64,000 nt of DNA from Formosa haliotis (lineage in GTDB: Bacteria; Bacteroidota; Bacteroidia; Flavobacteriales; Flavobacteriaceae), in contig NZ_BDEL01000001.1 in assembly GCF_001685485.1 (NCBI RefSeq), positions 858,501 through 922,500 on the forward strand, written 5' to 3'. How positions within the stretch are numbered: position 1 is the first letter of the stretch; every line of letters begins with the position of its first letter. A program made the translations under genes and the position numbers. Below, piece by piece: positions 20,801-28,847 of this stretch. Below the pieces are notes generated by a model that saw nothing but the letters and a program-made list of their open reading frames with translations, made no database searches and was not told where the DNA came from.

Positions 20801-22293
20801 ATTTTGAAAATGTGTTATCTCATGACTCTAAAACATACCCAGATACTTTTATGGGCTTTAATGGAGTAACAGATTTTATTAGCGGAACACGTTTTAATGC
20901 TGGTCCAAATGGTTTTAGCTTATCTCATGTACAAACTTATCTTAAAGCAGATGAGTTATTAGAAGGTACTATAGATTATGAAATTAGATCTGGTGGTACT
21001 ACAATAAGTAATGCTACAGTAATAGGTAGTGGTAGTTTTAATTATTCTATAACCGATGGAGTTGATGCTGAAATTATTGGTGCATTAAATGAAACGTTTC
21101 ATTTTTATCCAAATGAAGACTTTTACATCATTCTAACATATCCATTCGAATTAAAATTCCCTCAAAGTGTTGCATACGATGTGGACTATTCTGCAGGTAG
21201 ATTTACAACTTTAGATAGCAATAAATGGTACGATTTACAGGAAGGATATCCAGATTACGGTTGGATGGTACGTGCCTTAGAGCAAACACACACTTCTAAC
21301 GCTTGGGTTGTTTTACAAGATGTTAATAATAACACGATAAACATTGGAGCATCACAAGATATCAACTTAGATTTCTTTGCAGAGTTCGCAAACCCTGGTG
21401 TTCAACATGCGCAATTAGTTGTTAAAAGTAACGACCCGTTTAACTCGGTAGCACAAATACCTGTGACTTTAAACGTTAACCAAGCTCCTAGTTTCGAAAC
21501 CAAGCCTGAGTTAATCATGGTCCTTGAAGGAGAAACTAAAATGTCTAGCTTAATGTTGAAGGATTATGAAAACGACGACATCTCGGTTAGTATTGCAAAC
21601 GCTCCAGAATGGTTAACATACACGGTAAATGCGAATACCTTAAATCTGGAATTAACTCCAGATTATGGTACTGCAGGTGTTTATGAAGTAGCTGTAACAC
21701 TTACAGATAGCAATAATGCCGCTGCAACAGAAATGTTAAACATTGAGGTGATGCACTCTAACAGAGCACCAGAAGCACTTGAAGTTGAAGACTTATATTA
21801 CAAAGACCTTAATGTATTCGACAATCAAAGCTTTAGTCGTTATTTTGTAGATCCTGATGGCGATGCTATGACATACCAAATCACGGTAGAAGATCCGAGT
21901 ATTGTAACGGCATTCACTTCTGGCGACGAGTTTGTAATTAAAACAATTGCTGAAGGGGTTACAACCTTACATATAATGGCTACAGACGCTTACGGTGCGG
22001 TAACAGAAATTGATGTGATGGTTTACGTAGGACAAAATTTAAGTATCGGAGATCAAGATAAAATCGATCTTAACTTATTCCCTAACCCAGCAACAGATGT
22101 TTTAAACATCACCTCTAATATAACTTTAGATCAAGTTGAAGTATACAATATTAGCGGTCAAATAATTATTAGCACAGATTTAGATGCAGTTAATAAAACA
22201 GATTTAGATGTTTCTAATTTAGAAAGTGGCGTTTACTTTGTAAAAGCCATATCTAAAAACAAGAGCTCTATCTTTAAATTTATTAAGCAATAA
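14821..22293 (+). CDS. Giant secreted S8 subtilisin-like protease with T9SS sorting domain
   Basis: A 2490-residue multidomain protein. Order: signal peptide (about 8-26), prodomain-like region (30-165), subtilase domain with catalytic Asp209 (SVHDEGID), His264 (DPHGTHVAGT) and Ser441 (GTSMACPHISG), a fibronectin type III domain (about 515-610), at least three HYDIN/ASPM-like beta-sandwich repeats (starting near 950, 1374 and 1788, each with a FGSVFQG- or FGSI-type opening), two related beta domains in between, a cadherin-like segment (about 2223-2320), and a C-terminal type A sorting domain (about 2413-2490, LFPNPATDVLNI). The sorting domain directs export through the type IX system and surface attachment or release. 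It is flanked by a 46-codon ORF and two terminators. The substrate is unknown; the long beta-rich tail suggests adhesion or a stalk. Confidence 0.93.
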   Translation: MVNNYKSNIRAGLLVLLLFCTALSFGQTPQSYNNKGELQGVVRIKVTKPVATILKTAPLQTQRGIVTTGISAIDEVSKQSQATHLTRLFPENPNPRLEAKLRKHGLDLWYEVQINPNQDAAEVARQYQHLGDVTVAETERLKVLSNYTTIEKLGTINTLNTAPFNDPYLKDQWHYNNTGQTGYSGADINLFKAWEATAGSSDIIVSVHDEGIDIEHEDLKDNIWINEAELNGTDGVDDDGNGYIDDVYGWNFASRNNVIDPDPHGTHVAGTVSAVNNNGIGVSGVAGGTGNNDGVKIMSLKIIGGTSNAANSYIYAANNGAIISQNSWGYTVPGNTEQAVRDAINYFIAEAGDFPGSPMKGGIVVFAAGNDDYDAEWYPGFYPEVLTVSALGPEGIKASYSNFGTWVDIAAPGGNSGVYGSASGVLSTLPGDKIGYLDGTSMACPHISGIAALAIANETKQITADELLNKLLTGTRNIDHLNPDYIGKLGELSDAFLSIQNDLKIAPETITDLTVDGVSQEFATLSWTVPNDQDDTKPLSFELYYSENEITNENLASATKLTIKNTSDQGEKITYTVEDLYGLTTYHFAVLALDRWGNKSTLSNPVSGTTNSGPQINVDENSKAITIDVDAATNLLTGTHDINILNEAEGILKWEYEARHKTTSLSYNRTSAYQVKGKTKSATAAKVGMQELPGTKSKANAIPAPMQFEREILKYYYYESDIIGEEDLEVPNSSATKFMVNNEKGFNLTHVQAFLNFDPALGPVVIEIYKGEQLNKGNLIFSQEYTYYAHERHWAYAQLNEQLFFENGETFWVVFHAPSGNLYPLGIGPMLDPESNSFNYCFMSFDGGSTWSKLSDAINSEDFVWTTAAFSQNEYLGEYLTLDPESGQVSGNSDAITTLTADGSNLINGNYKANVILKSNDGKQPEYRLPVTLNVTNHEPELSAVSQLNFGSVFQGKEKELTFTLSNVGLGNFSNITVMSTNPQFELVGYAPWQIAAKQFVDVTVKYTPGANIGNDNGVLNITSSSTSKNAKVILFGVSTEPGKMVVTPEEQTVDNITIGDPVSAKITVKNEGASTLSYFIPNFDTNGISNDWEDSYSTAGYKVRTNHQGDTSPIDYEYEDISATGENITQYFKDNGNVYKTVELDFNFPYYKHQDLRTLYIARGGFTTFDNTYNPINSPTIGGAPWTPKGYISVLGTYVDLTDGGAVYYEMKPDRIIVQYDNINDGYWGNTISAQMVLFKNGNIRFYYNDVNFTEDVLSYLNILIEDYDQTEGILYNSFDKTQPIYTGMALGFDYPGPDIITSITNGSGVLLPGDSAELNINLSTDILSEGITNRYINIISNDPKSPQSIALVKLNVTDGGTPDVAISHTEIDFGSVFQGLKTSRQFVLNNKGNADATITDFTQSTNSFNITGETSGTIASSSILTFDVEFPTDVLGDFNDMVSITTDDGSTFNVNIKGSVIDPPAIDVDLTAISETLNHGEKASHELTITNPGKANLEVVASGNQWLSFGDQAKLSSNLPNLTYAVDTYNTGENYNWLDIRSPETQLPFITEDIFDPKEYYRTVNLTRPIQFYGEEYSTIFIAENGAIYFDMPSDVILSGETIPTEYTDKIIAPYWTFGSFNTLLFEPHEVGIFYTSDEFKTVISWEYIVDNFGGIGAPMSAQVIFYNNGSMKFQYKVNGNLDVASSYTLIGVQNNDKNDAVLISMKSRIPHGNGLAYILSPAEKQIIEPGKSFTGHINIDAGSVYAGTYNGNLKLRTNVPNQDTLDKPINLTVIGDAEISPSVDAIAFGSIMAYTTENGPKSYMRSFDITNTGVATLDLTAVTIQDTPEDYVLEMYVYDDWFGSWVWTNVNFVWNWPSLAPSETAKFRVTYAPKDAGEVSNTINITSSLHNLQLPLTATVILPPVLGLDTTEVYSTIATATGTDSQVATFNNAAGKGDLMFEVSLDYLRAPLKTSSVTTPETTESFANNKHLALHAKNAENNTIATNSVNDFENVLSHDSKTYPDTFMGFNGVTDFISGTRFNAGPNGFSLSHVQTYLKADELLEGTIDYEIRSGGTTISNATVIGSGSFNYSITDGVDAEIIGALNETFHFYPNEDFYIILTYPFELKFPQSVAYDVDYSAGRFTTLDSNKWYDLQEGYPDYGWMVRALEQTHTSNAWVVLQDVNNNTINIGASQDINLDFFAEFANPGVQHAQLVVKSNDPFNSVAQIPVTLNVNQAPSFETKPELIMVLEGETKMSSLMLKDYENDDISVSIANAPEWLTYTVNANTLNLELTPDYGTAGVYEVAVTLTDSNNAAATEMLNIEVMHSNRAPEALEVEDLYYKDLNVFDNQSFSRYFVDPDGDAMTYQITVEDPSIVTAFTSGDEFVIKTIAEGVTTLHIMATDAYGAVTEIDVMVYVGQNLSIGDQDKIDLNLFPNPATDVLNITSNITLDQVEVYNISGQIIISTDLDAVNKTDLDVSNLESGVYFVKAISKNKSSIFKFIKQ

Positions 22294-22306
22294 TTTAATT
22301 GTAATC

Positions 22307-22340
22307 AATTCCCTCATGGCTTCTAGTTAATGAGGGAATT
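22307..22340 (+). terminator. Intrinsic terminator after the subtilisin gene
   Basis: AATTCCCTCAT and ATGAGGGAATT form an 11-bp stem with a 12-base loop, followed by TTAAATT. It starts 14 bases after the stop codon. Confidence 0.7.
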
Positions 22341-22393
22341 TTAAATTCATTTAAACCAAGTGATACCCCTATTTAATTAGAATTTTTGTTTTG

Positions 22394-22427
22394 AAAATCC
22401 GTTCGGTGAAAATCGAACGGATTTTTT
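22394..22427 (+). terminator. Second strong intrinsic terminator
   Basis: AAAATCCGTTCG pairs with CGAACGGATTTT around GTGAAAAT, followed by a run of T. The 12-bp stem and U-tract are stronger than the hairpin 60 bases upstream, so the two may act in series. Confidence 0.8.
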
Positions 22428-22731
22428 TGTGTTTTAATCTTTAAAAATCACAGTAATTATCATCATAAAAAGCGTCAAAATAACATCCCTAATTAAGCCT
22501 CAAAACCACATCAATTTCTATCAAAAAAGTCTACAAAATTAGTCGGGTAATATAGAGTTTCCCTATACAAGGTATAAAGCCTAGTTATTACAAATTTCAC
22601 AATATATCCTCAAAATACTTTCATATTCCTAAAAATACCCCCTAAAAATGGCATTAAAACGCTCAGATTTTGATAATCCATATAATTTACTAGTTTGTAC
22701 CTATCATTAATTTAATAATAAAAATAACGTA
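22428..22731. other. Leader region upstream of proC
   Basis: About 300 AT-rich bases without a coding frame or clear hairpin. It must hold the promoter of the proline operon, but no exact TAnnTTTG box stands out; TAGTTTG near 22690 is a near match. Confidence 0.4.
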
Positions 22732-23538
22732 ATGAAATTATTAGTAATTGGAGCCGGAAACATGGGTCTAACCTATGCCGAAGCCATGTCGAAATCTAAG
22801 CTTCTTAAAAAAAGAAACATTATGATTTTGGACAACTCCGACGAGAAGCTCGAAAGTTTAGAAAAAATCTCACATTTCGATGTCTTCAAAAATCCAAAAG
22901 ACTGCGTACCACAGGCAGATTTAATTTTTCTAGCAGTAAAGCCTTATCATGCCGACGAGCTTTTTGCTAAAATGGCACCCTTAGTCACTAAAGGTCAAAT
23001 TGTAATCTCTTTAATGGCTGGAGTCACAATAAGTCATATTCAAACGGCCTTAGATTTAGCCAAAGTTGTTCGTACTATGCCAAACCTTCCAGCTAAAGTT
23101 GGTAAAGGACTTACCTCCTACACCGCTTCAGACGAAGTGACGCGTATAGAACTTTTAACTATAGAAAACCTGTTAAATACCACAGGAAAATCCATTAAAG
23201 TAAGTAGCGAAAATTATATCGATGCTTCTACAGGTATTTCTGGATCTGGTCCTGCATACGTTTTTTACTTTATGCAAAGTATGCTAGAAGCCGCTTTACA
23301 AATGGGCTTTTCAGAAAAAAATTCTAAAATATTAGTGAGTCAAACCTTTACCGGTGCCATAGACTTGTTTAACCAAGAAGACCTTTCTCCAAATACCTGG
23401 ATGGAACGTGTTGCGTCTAAAGGAGGTACAACCCGTGCTGCTTTAGATAGTATGGACGATAATAATGTAAATGAATTAATCAAGGAGGCTGCTTTTGCTG
23501 CCTTTAATAGAGCTATAGAATTAGGTGCAGACAAATAA
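22732..23538 (+). CDS. proC: Pyrroline-5-carboxylate reductase
   Basis: 268 residues, normal for ProC. The N-terminal Rossmann motif GAGNMG (residues 7-12) binds NADPH, and the C-terminal dimerisation domain holds the signature SGSGPAYVFYFMQSM. It reduces pyrroline-5-carboxylate to proline in the cytoplasm, the last step of proline synthesis. It is first in a proC-proB-proA operon, and its end overlaps the start of proB by 14 bases. Confidence 0.95.
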   Translation: MKLLVIGAGNMGLTYAEAMSKSKLLKKRNIMILDNSDEKLESLEKISHFDVFKNPKDCVPQADLIFLAVKPYHADELFAKMAPLVTKGQIVISLMAGVTISHIQTALDLAKVVRTMPNLPAKVGKGLTSYTASDEVTRIELLTIENLLNTTGKSIKVSSENYIDASTGISGSGPAYVFYFMQSMLEAALQMGFSEKNSKILVSQTFTGAIDLFNQEDLSPNTWMERVASKGGTTRAALDSMDDNNVNELIKEAAFAAFNRAIELGADK

Positions 23539-24313
23539 AACAAAATACAAACAACGAATCGTCATTAAAGTTGGAACCAACGTAATGACCAATAGAGACA
23601 ACAGAATTGTAAGACCGGTGCTAGACCGTTTAGTCAAGCAAATTGCAGAACTATACGAGCGTGATATTATTACCGTCCTCGTATCATCTGGTTCTGTAAT
23701 TGCAGGTATGGAGGTTTTAGGACATTCAGACATTAAAGACAAAGCGTCTAGACGTCAAGTATATTCCGCTATCGGGCAACCCCGAATGATGCGTTTATAC
23801 TACAACATTTTTCACGATTACGGAATGAAATGTGCGCAGGTGTTACCTACTAAAAACGATTTCGATCCGGGGGAACATCGTCGCAATATGCAAAACTGTT
23901 ACGAAAATTTATTAGCAGAAGGCGTTATTCCTATTGCAAATGAAGATGATACCGTATCTTTATCGCACGCCATGTTTTCTGATAACGATGAGCTAGCTAG
24001 CTTAATCGCCGAGATGATTGACGCCGATAAACTTATCATACTTACAGATATAGATGGGCTGTATGATGGGCATCCAGATGCCGATGATTCCTCATTAGTA
24101 GGAGAAGTTGGTATTAACGAAAACGTAAATCACTTTATAAGTGATAGTAATAAAGGTGAAGCTGAAGGCCGAGGTGGTATGTTATCAAAATTAAACTACG
24201 CCAAACAAACAGCTGCAAAAAATATTCCTACCATTATCGCTAATGGAAAAAGCGAAAACACCATCATCGATATTATAGATGGTAAAGCCGTAGGAACAAA
24301 AGTTGAAATTTAA
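23525..24313 (+). CDS. proB: Glutamate 5-kinase
   Basis: 262 residues comprising only the amino-acid kinase domain; the C-terminal PUA domain of E. coli ProB is absent. Motifs: VIKVGTN, VSSGSVIAGM, NEDDTVS, LTDIDGLYDGHP and GRGGMLSKL. It phosphorylates glutamate as the first step of proline synthesis. The start is a GTG inside the end of proC in another frame; no ATG exists before the essential KVGTN motif, so GTG with translational coupling is the best choice. proA follows after 9 bases. Confidence 0.93.
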   Translation: MQTNKTKYKQRIVIKVGTNVMTNRDNRIVRPVLDRLVKQIAELYERDIITVLVSSGSVIAGMEVLGHSDIKDKASRRQVYSAIGQPRMMRLYYNIFHDYGMKCAQVLPTKNDFDPGEHRRNMQNCYENLLAEGVIPIANEDDTVSLSHAMFSDNDELASLIAEMIDADKLIILTDIDGLYDGHPDADDSSLVGEVGINENVNHFISDSNKGEAEGRGGMLSKLNYAKQTAAKNIPTIIANGKSENTIIDIIDGKAVGTKVEI

Positions 24314-24322
24314 AAAACAAAG

Positions 24323-25522
24323 ATGAAATTATTAAAAACCGACTTAAAAAATAAAGTACTACAATCCATGATTAATTTAATGGATAATAATAGAGCTTTA
24401 CTTTTAAGCGCGAACAAGAAAGATTTAGAAGCATTTAAAAAAGACGACCAAGCCATGTACGATCGGTTAATCGTAGATGACAAAAAGATAGACGGTATGA
24501 TAACCGCGGTTACCGAGGTTATGCAACAAGACGACCCGATTGGAAAAACCATTTCGCATCGTGTGTTAGACGACGGATTGGAAATTACCAATAAAACAGC
24601 TCCTTTTGGAACAATCATGATTATTTACGAATCGCGACCAGATGTTACCATAGAAGCAGCGGTATTGGCCTTTAAAGCCAATAATAAAATATTCCTTAAA
24701 GGAGGAAAAGAAGCCATACACAGTAATAAAGTGTTGGTAGAGTTTTGGCACAAAGCCTTAACCGAAAACGGATTAGACACCAGCTGGATACAGCTTTTAA
24801 CCCTAAACCGAGAAGAAACGCAGGCCTTCTTAAAAAATCCTACAGAACCATTAGACCTAATCGTACCACGCGGTGGCGAACGTTTAATACAATTTGTAAA
24901 AGAACACGCCCGTTGTGCCGTATTGGTGAGCGGCCGTGGTAACAATTTTCTTTTTATCGATAAAACTGCCGATTGGGATAAAACCCTTAAGGTAATTTTA
25001 AACGCTAAAACAGATAAAATTTCGGCTTGTAATGCCTTAGATAAAATTCTTGTCCATAAAGACATTCCAAATTACGAAGCCAAATTAAAAGACCTAGAAA
25101 CCACTTTAAAAGCTAAAGAGGTTACCATCTTAGTCGATGCTAAAACACAGCAGGTTTTAAGCGATGAAGCCCTTATACCTAACGAAGACGTTTGGTATGA
25201 AGAATTTTTATCGTTAAAATGCTGTATCGGTACAGTAGATAGTTTAGATGCCGCTATAGAAACTATTAATACGTTTTCTGGCGGACATTCAGCAACCATA
25301 ATGACAAATAACAAAGAAAAAGCTATTCAATTTATGGAAAATGTAGACTGTGCAGCCGTGTACCAAAATGCCTCTACCCGTTTCACCGATGGTGGAAAAA
25401 TGGGCGTTGGTGCCGAACTTGCCATTAGTACAGACAAACTACATCACAGAGGTCCGTTAGGACTTAAAGAATTAGTAACTAATAAATATTATATTTTTGG
25501 CGACGGACATGTACGCGTGTAA
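24323..25522 (+). CDS. proA: Glutamate-5-semialdehyde dehydrogenase
   Basis: 399 residues, aldehyde dehydrogenase superfamily. The catalytic Cys lies in KISACNALDK. The GTIMIIYESRPDVT segment and the C-terminal HHRGPLGLKEL motif are typical of ProA. It reduces gamma-glutamyl phosphate to the semialdehyde, using the ProB product and NADPH. It is last in the operon and followed by a terminator. Confidence 0.95.
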   Translation: MKLLKTDLKNKVLQSMINLMDNNRALLLSANKKDLEAFKKDDQAMYDRLIVDDKKIDGMITAVTEVMQQDDPIGKTISHRVLDDGLEITNKTAPFGTIMIIYESRPDVTIEAAVLAFKANNKIFLKGGKEAIHSNKVLVEFWHKALTENGLDTSWIQLLTLNREETQAFLKNPTEPLDLIVPRGGERLIQFVKEHARCAVLVSGRGNNFLFIDKTADWDKTLKVILNAKTDKISACNALDKILVHKDIPNYEAKLKDLETTLKAKEVTILVDAKTQQVLSDEALIPNEDVWYEEFLSLKCCIGTVDSLDAAIETINTFSGGHSATIMTNNKEKAIQFMENVDCAAVYQNASTRFTDGGKMGVGAELAISTDKLHHRGPLGLKELVTNKYYIFGDGHVRV

Positions 25523-25551
25523 CCCAAAGTAATATTTTCATTATAGAACTC

Positions 25552-25577
25552 AAAGGCTGCTTTTTTAAGTGGCCTTT
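25552..25577 (+). terminator. Terminator of the proCBA operon
   Basis: AAAGGCTGCTT, loop TTTT, AAGTGGCCTTT, an 11-bp stem with two G-U pairs in RNA, followed by TGTTTTTG. It lies 30 bases after proA. Confidence 0.75.
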
Positions 25578-25592
25578 TGTTTTTGTAGAAAC

Positions 25593-25669
25593 AAGATGCA
25601 AGAGTCAAGATGCAAGAGTCAAGAATCAAGAGTCAAGAGTCAAGAGTCAAGAGTCAAGAGTCAAGATAA
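25593..25669. repeat. Heptad tandem repeat (GAGTCAA)n
   Basis: About ten nearly perfect copies of a 7-bp unit, GAGTCAA, with a few variants (GATGCAA, GAATCAA). It begins just beyond the proA terminator. Other intergenic tracts in the window share the 7-bp period with different heptamers. Confidence 0.85.
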
Positions 25670-25774
25670 TTAAGTTCGAATTAGGCAAATAACTAATCGA
25701 GAAGCAATTAAAAAAGTAAAGCTTATTCAGGCTAGATCAAACAAACAACTAAGAACTAACGACTAACAACCTAA

Positions 25775-26358
25775 CTCATTTCGATACACTGTAATTCCGT
25801 TTCTCTGCATTACAGCACTCAATGACCAGGTGTCAATGTAATAATTAACTAATTTGAAAATGTAGCAATTTGATATTTTGAAAACAGGGTTCTCTCTAAC
25901 AACTAACAACTAAGAACTAACTCATTTCGATACACTGTAATTCCGCTTCTCTACATTACAGCACTCAATGACCAGGTGTCAATCTAATAATTCACTAATT
26001 TAAAAATGTAACAATTTGATATTTTGAAAACGGATTCCTCTAAAGACTAACAACTAAGAACTAAAATCACTTCCCCCATTTCGATACACTATAATTCCGT
26101 TTCTCTGCATTACAGCACTCTATGACCAGGTGTCAATATAATAATTTACTAATTTGAAAATGTTGCAATTTGATATTTTGAAAACGCATTCCTCTAAAGA
26201 CTTACAACTAAGAACTAAGAACTAACGACTAACGACTAACAACCTAACTCATTTCGATACACTGTAATTCCGTTTCTCTCCATTACAGCACTCAATGACC
26301 AGGTGTCAATGTTATAATTAACTAATTTAAAAATGTAGCAATTTGATATTTTGAAAAC
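25775..26358. repeat. Four direct copies of a 111-bp repeat
   Basis: Copies at 25775-25885, 25921-26031, 26075-26185 and 26248-26358, each exactly 111 bp and nearly identical, opening with a C-rich ATTTCGATACACT segment and closing with GATATTTTGAAAAC. Each contains an internal stem CTGTAAT...ATTACAG around a 13-base loop; copy 3 has one stem mismatch (CTATAAT) and copy 2 has changes in the loop. Spacers of 35-62 bp consist of (CTAACAA)-type heptads. The copies fill the gap between proA and the glycosylphosphotransferase gene. Confidence 0.9.
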
Positions 26359-26415
26359 GGAGTTCCTCCAACAACTAACGACTAACAACTAACGACTAAC
26401 AACTAAAAACCTAAC

Positions 26416-27804
26416 TCACTGCCCTCTAAAGAAAATAACGGCACTTACTGTTTTAACCATAATATTTAAATCCAAGAAAAAACTACGATGCTTAATATAA
26501 AACAAATCGTATTGCAACTTCATTAAGCTATCGGCTACCGATTCACCATAGCGAATCTTTACCTGTGCCCACCCCGTAAGCCCAGGTTTAATCATTTGTC
26601 GTGCTTCATAAAAGGGAATCACCTCAGCCAATTCCTTTACAAATTTTGGACGTTCGGGTCTCGGACCAATTAAGCTCATATCCCCTTTTAAAATATTGAT
26701 ACACTGCGGAATTTCATCTATTCGTGTCAATCTTAAAAACTTTCCAAAGGCTGTGATACGGGCATCGTTTTTAGTCGCCCAAACGGCACCGTTTGTCTCG
26801 GCATCCACCACCATGGTTCTAAATTTTATAATCGAAAATAAGTGTCCGTGAAGGCCAACACGTTCTTGCCTATAAAATAAGGGACCGCGATTCCCGATGG
26901 CATTTCCTAGTAATACAAAGGGAAGAATTAAAAGACCTACTACACACCCAATTAATGCCGATGCTTTATCGAATAGCCAGCGCTGTAATAAATACAGTTT
27001 GTTTTTATTATTCCTACTAAACGGAAAATATTTATAAAAATCCTTTCCTAAATATTGCACCGGGATTCTATTAGTCATTTCCTCAAAGGCCTGAGTATAT
27101 TCCCGTATAGGAAAACCACGTTCTAAAAGAAACATGAGTTCTTGGTACAAGGCCGGCGTAATTAATTCGGAATTATAGGTAGCTACCACAACTTCAGAAA
27201 CCTGATGTTTTGCTATCACCTCATTTAAAGCTTCAGGAGCATAAGCTTTAGCCAATTTAGGCAAAGGGTTTGTTGTTTGAGTTTCACAATTAATAAAACC
27301 TACTATATTATAATTAGGATCTACTTCCCGAAACGCTTTTACAATATCATCAATATGGCCGGGTTCTCCAACAAGTAATACATGCTTGTAAAATCTTGGA
27401 CTGGCAATTAGCTTAATGTAGAACATGCGCCAAACAATGATCCCCCCAAGAATTCCTAGAAAAAAATATAAAATCTGTATACGTTTTACGGGTAGAAAAG
27501 GTGTAAATATTGGTGTCATTAAATAAAATCCCACCACTACCATGGACATTACAAACACATTGGGTAGAGTCGATTCTAAGGCACTAGATTTCCGAAGGTC
27601 GTAAATTTCAAAAACAGTACCGAATATTGTAATATAAACCACAAGTACAATCACCCACGACCAATTCTCATCTGTAATAGTAAAGTAATCAAAGGAAAAA
27701 AAATGACTCAATCCAAACAATACAGCTAGTGCCATTATAAGATCTACCACACGCAAGAGAATCTTCCGTTCAGAAATATTGAAAGAGATAGGGGTTTTAT
27801 TCAT
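26416..27804 (-). CDS. Polyprenyl glycosylphosphotransferase, initiates repeat-unit synthesis
   Basis: 462 residues of the WcaJ/WbaP type. Several transmembrane helices fill the first 130 residues, followed by a CoA-binding/Rossmann-like domain (about 140-250) and the C-terminal bacterial sugar transferase domain (about 270-462). Conserved blocks include FYRQERVG, FSIIKFRTM, TRIDEIPQ, SLIGPRPERPKFV and KPGLTGWAQV. It transfers a sugar-1-phosphate (often glucose-1-P) to undecaprenyl phosphate at the inner membrane, the first step of lipid-linked polysaccharide synthesis. It is the last gene of the minus-strand polysaccharide locus and is separated from tonB by a 260-bp gap. Confidence 0.93.
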   Translation of the reverse strand: MNKTPISFNISERKILLRVVDLIMALAVLFGLSHFFSFDYFTITDENWSWVIVLVVYITIFGTVFEIYDLRKSSALESTLPNVFVMSMVVVGFYLMTPIFTPFLPVKRIQILYFFLGILGGIIVWRMFYIKLIASPRFYKHVLLVGEPGHIDDIVKAFREVDPNYNIVGFINCETQTTNPLPKLAKAYAPEALNEVIAKHQVSEVVVATYNSELITPALYQELMFLLERGFPIREYTQAFEEMTNRIPVQYLGKDFYKYFPFSRNNKNKLYLLQRWLFDKASALIGCVVGLLILPFVLLGNAIGNRGPLFYRQERVGLHGHLFSIIKFRTMVVDAETNGAVWATKNDARITAFGKFLRLTRIDEIPQCINILKGDMSLIGPRPERPKFVKELAEVIPFYEARQMIKPGLTGWAQVKIRYGESVADSLMKLQYDLFYIKHRSFFLDLNIMVKTVSAVIFFRGQ

Positions 27805-27995
27805 AGACTAATAGCAATTTCGAAGTAAATATATGAATTACAATGATACATTCGAGACATATCCAAATAATCTAGAACTTTTAAGACTTAACATTATCAA
27901 TAAAAATTATAAGCCATATCCTTAAATTAGGCCGGCTAATAAAACACCATTTTAACATTTACGCAAAACTGACGCAAAAACATCCATTAAATACA

Positions 27996-28034
27996 AATAA
28001 CGCCTCTATTTATATTATAAATAGAGACGTTATT
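27996..28034 (-). terminator. Hairpin terminator downstream of tonB
   Basis: An 18-bp stem with one mismatch: AATAACGCCTCTATTTAT pairs with ATAAATAGAGACGTTATT across the loop ATT. It lies 30 bases beyond the tonB stop codon on the minus strand. Confidence 0.75.
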
Positions 28035-28064
28035 AAAGCCTTGAAAGGCTAATCTATTTTTCAA

Positions 28065-28802
28065 TTATTGCGCTTGAAACTTAAAGAAAATCGGTAAGGT
28101 ATACGACACTTTAACGGGGCGACCTCTTTGCATACCCGGTTTCATTTTTGGCAATTCTTTTATGATACGTTCGGCTTCTTGCTCAAGTAATTTGTCTGGA
28201 CCTCTAGACCGCACTCCGGTAATATTACCATTTTCATCGATGATAAAAACGATCGATACCCGTCCTTGTAAGCCTAATTCAAGAGCTTTTTCAGGATAAT
28301 TAAAGTGTGTTTTAATATGGGCATTCATCTTTTCTTGAAAACAAGCTTTTGCTGCGGCATTAGACAAGCCCTCACAGCCGGGAAATAAAGGAATTTGTTC
28401 TATAACTGCAAAAGGCACCTCAACAACTTCCTCGACCTCTTCGGTCTTCACATCTTCTATCGCTACCTCTTCTGGCGGGGCTGGAATGGCATCCTCTTGC
28501 GATGATTCGGTACTTTCTATCACCGTTTCTTCAATATCTTCAAACGATTCTACCACCTGTATCGTTTCGGATATGGCTACCGGAGGAGGTGGTGGAGGCA
28601 ATGGAATATCGATTTTAGTAATAGGAATATCTTCGTCTACTTCGGTCTCCATAGTAACCAATTCTATAGGTGCCGTACTCCGATCGTAAGTTCGTAATTC
28701 GAGAGCTTTCCAGGTTAAGAGTAACATAATATTTAACCCAATAGCAAAATATATACTGCTATTTCTCCCGATGTCAATTTTTGGGTTCTTTTTAGCTTTC
28801 AT
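28065..28802 (-). CDS. tonB: Energy transducer TonB
   Basis: About 245 residues from the ATG at 28802. The frame extends 13 codons upstream, but that stretch overlaps an inverted repeat and lacks a good signal. An N-terminal membrane anchor (SSIYFAIGLNIMLLLTW) is followed by a proline-rich spacer (PLPPPPPPVA) and acidic stretches, then the TonB C-terminal domain (about 165-245: GRVSIVFIIDENGNITGVRS, VSYTLPIFFKF). It passes proton-motive force from the inner membrane to TonB-dependent receptors such as the SusC protein in this window. It is apparently a single-gene unit with its own terminator. Confidence 0.93.
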   Translation of the reverse strand: MKAKKNPKIDIGRNSSIYFAIGLNIMLLLTWKALELRTYDRSTAPIELVTMETEVDEDIPITKIDIPLPPPPPPVAISETIQVVESFEDIEETVIESTESSQEDAIPAPPEEVAIEDVKTEEVEEVVEVPFAVIEQIPLFPGCEGLSNAAAKACFQEKMNAHIKTHFNYPEKALELGLQGRVSIVFIIDENGNITGVRSRGPDKLLEQEAERIIKELPKMKPGMQRGRPVKVSYTLPIFFKFQAQ

Positions 28803-28813
28803 AACGATATATT

Positions 28814-28847
28814 TTAATAGTGAACATCCTTTTACCGGCACTATTAA
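28814..28847 (-). promoter_or_regulatory. Inverted repeat in the tonB leader
   Basis: TTAATAGTG (28814-28822) and CACTATTAA (28839-28847) are exact complements separated by 16 bases, 12 bases before the chosen start codon. It could be a leader RNA hairpin or an operator. Confidence 0.4.

Noticed and set aside
24310..25314. Several minus-strand ORFs opposite proA
   Set aside because: They are antisense to a well-conserved proA gene and lack recognisable domains.
25593..25669. Possible phage attachment or origin iterons
   Set aside because: The heptads match a repeat style found throughout the intergenic DNA, with no integrase, dnaA or replication gene nearby.
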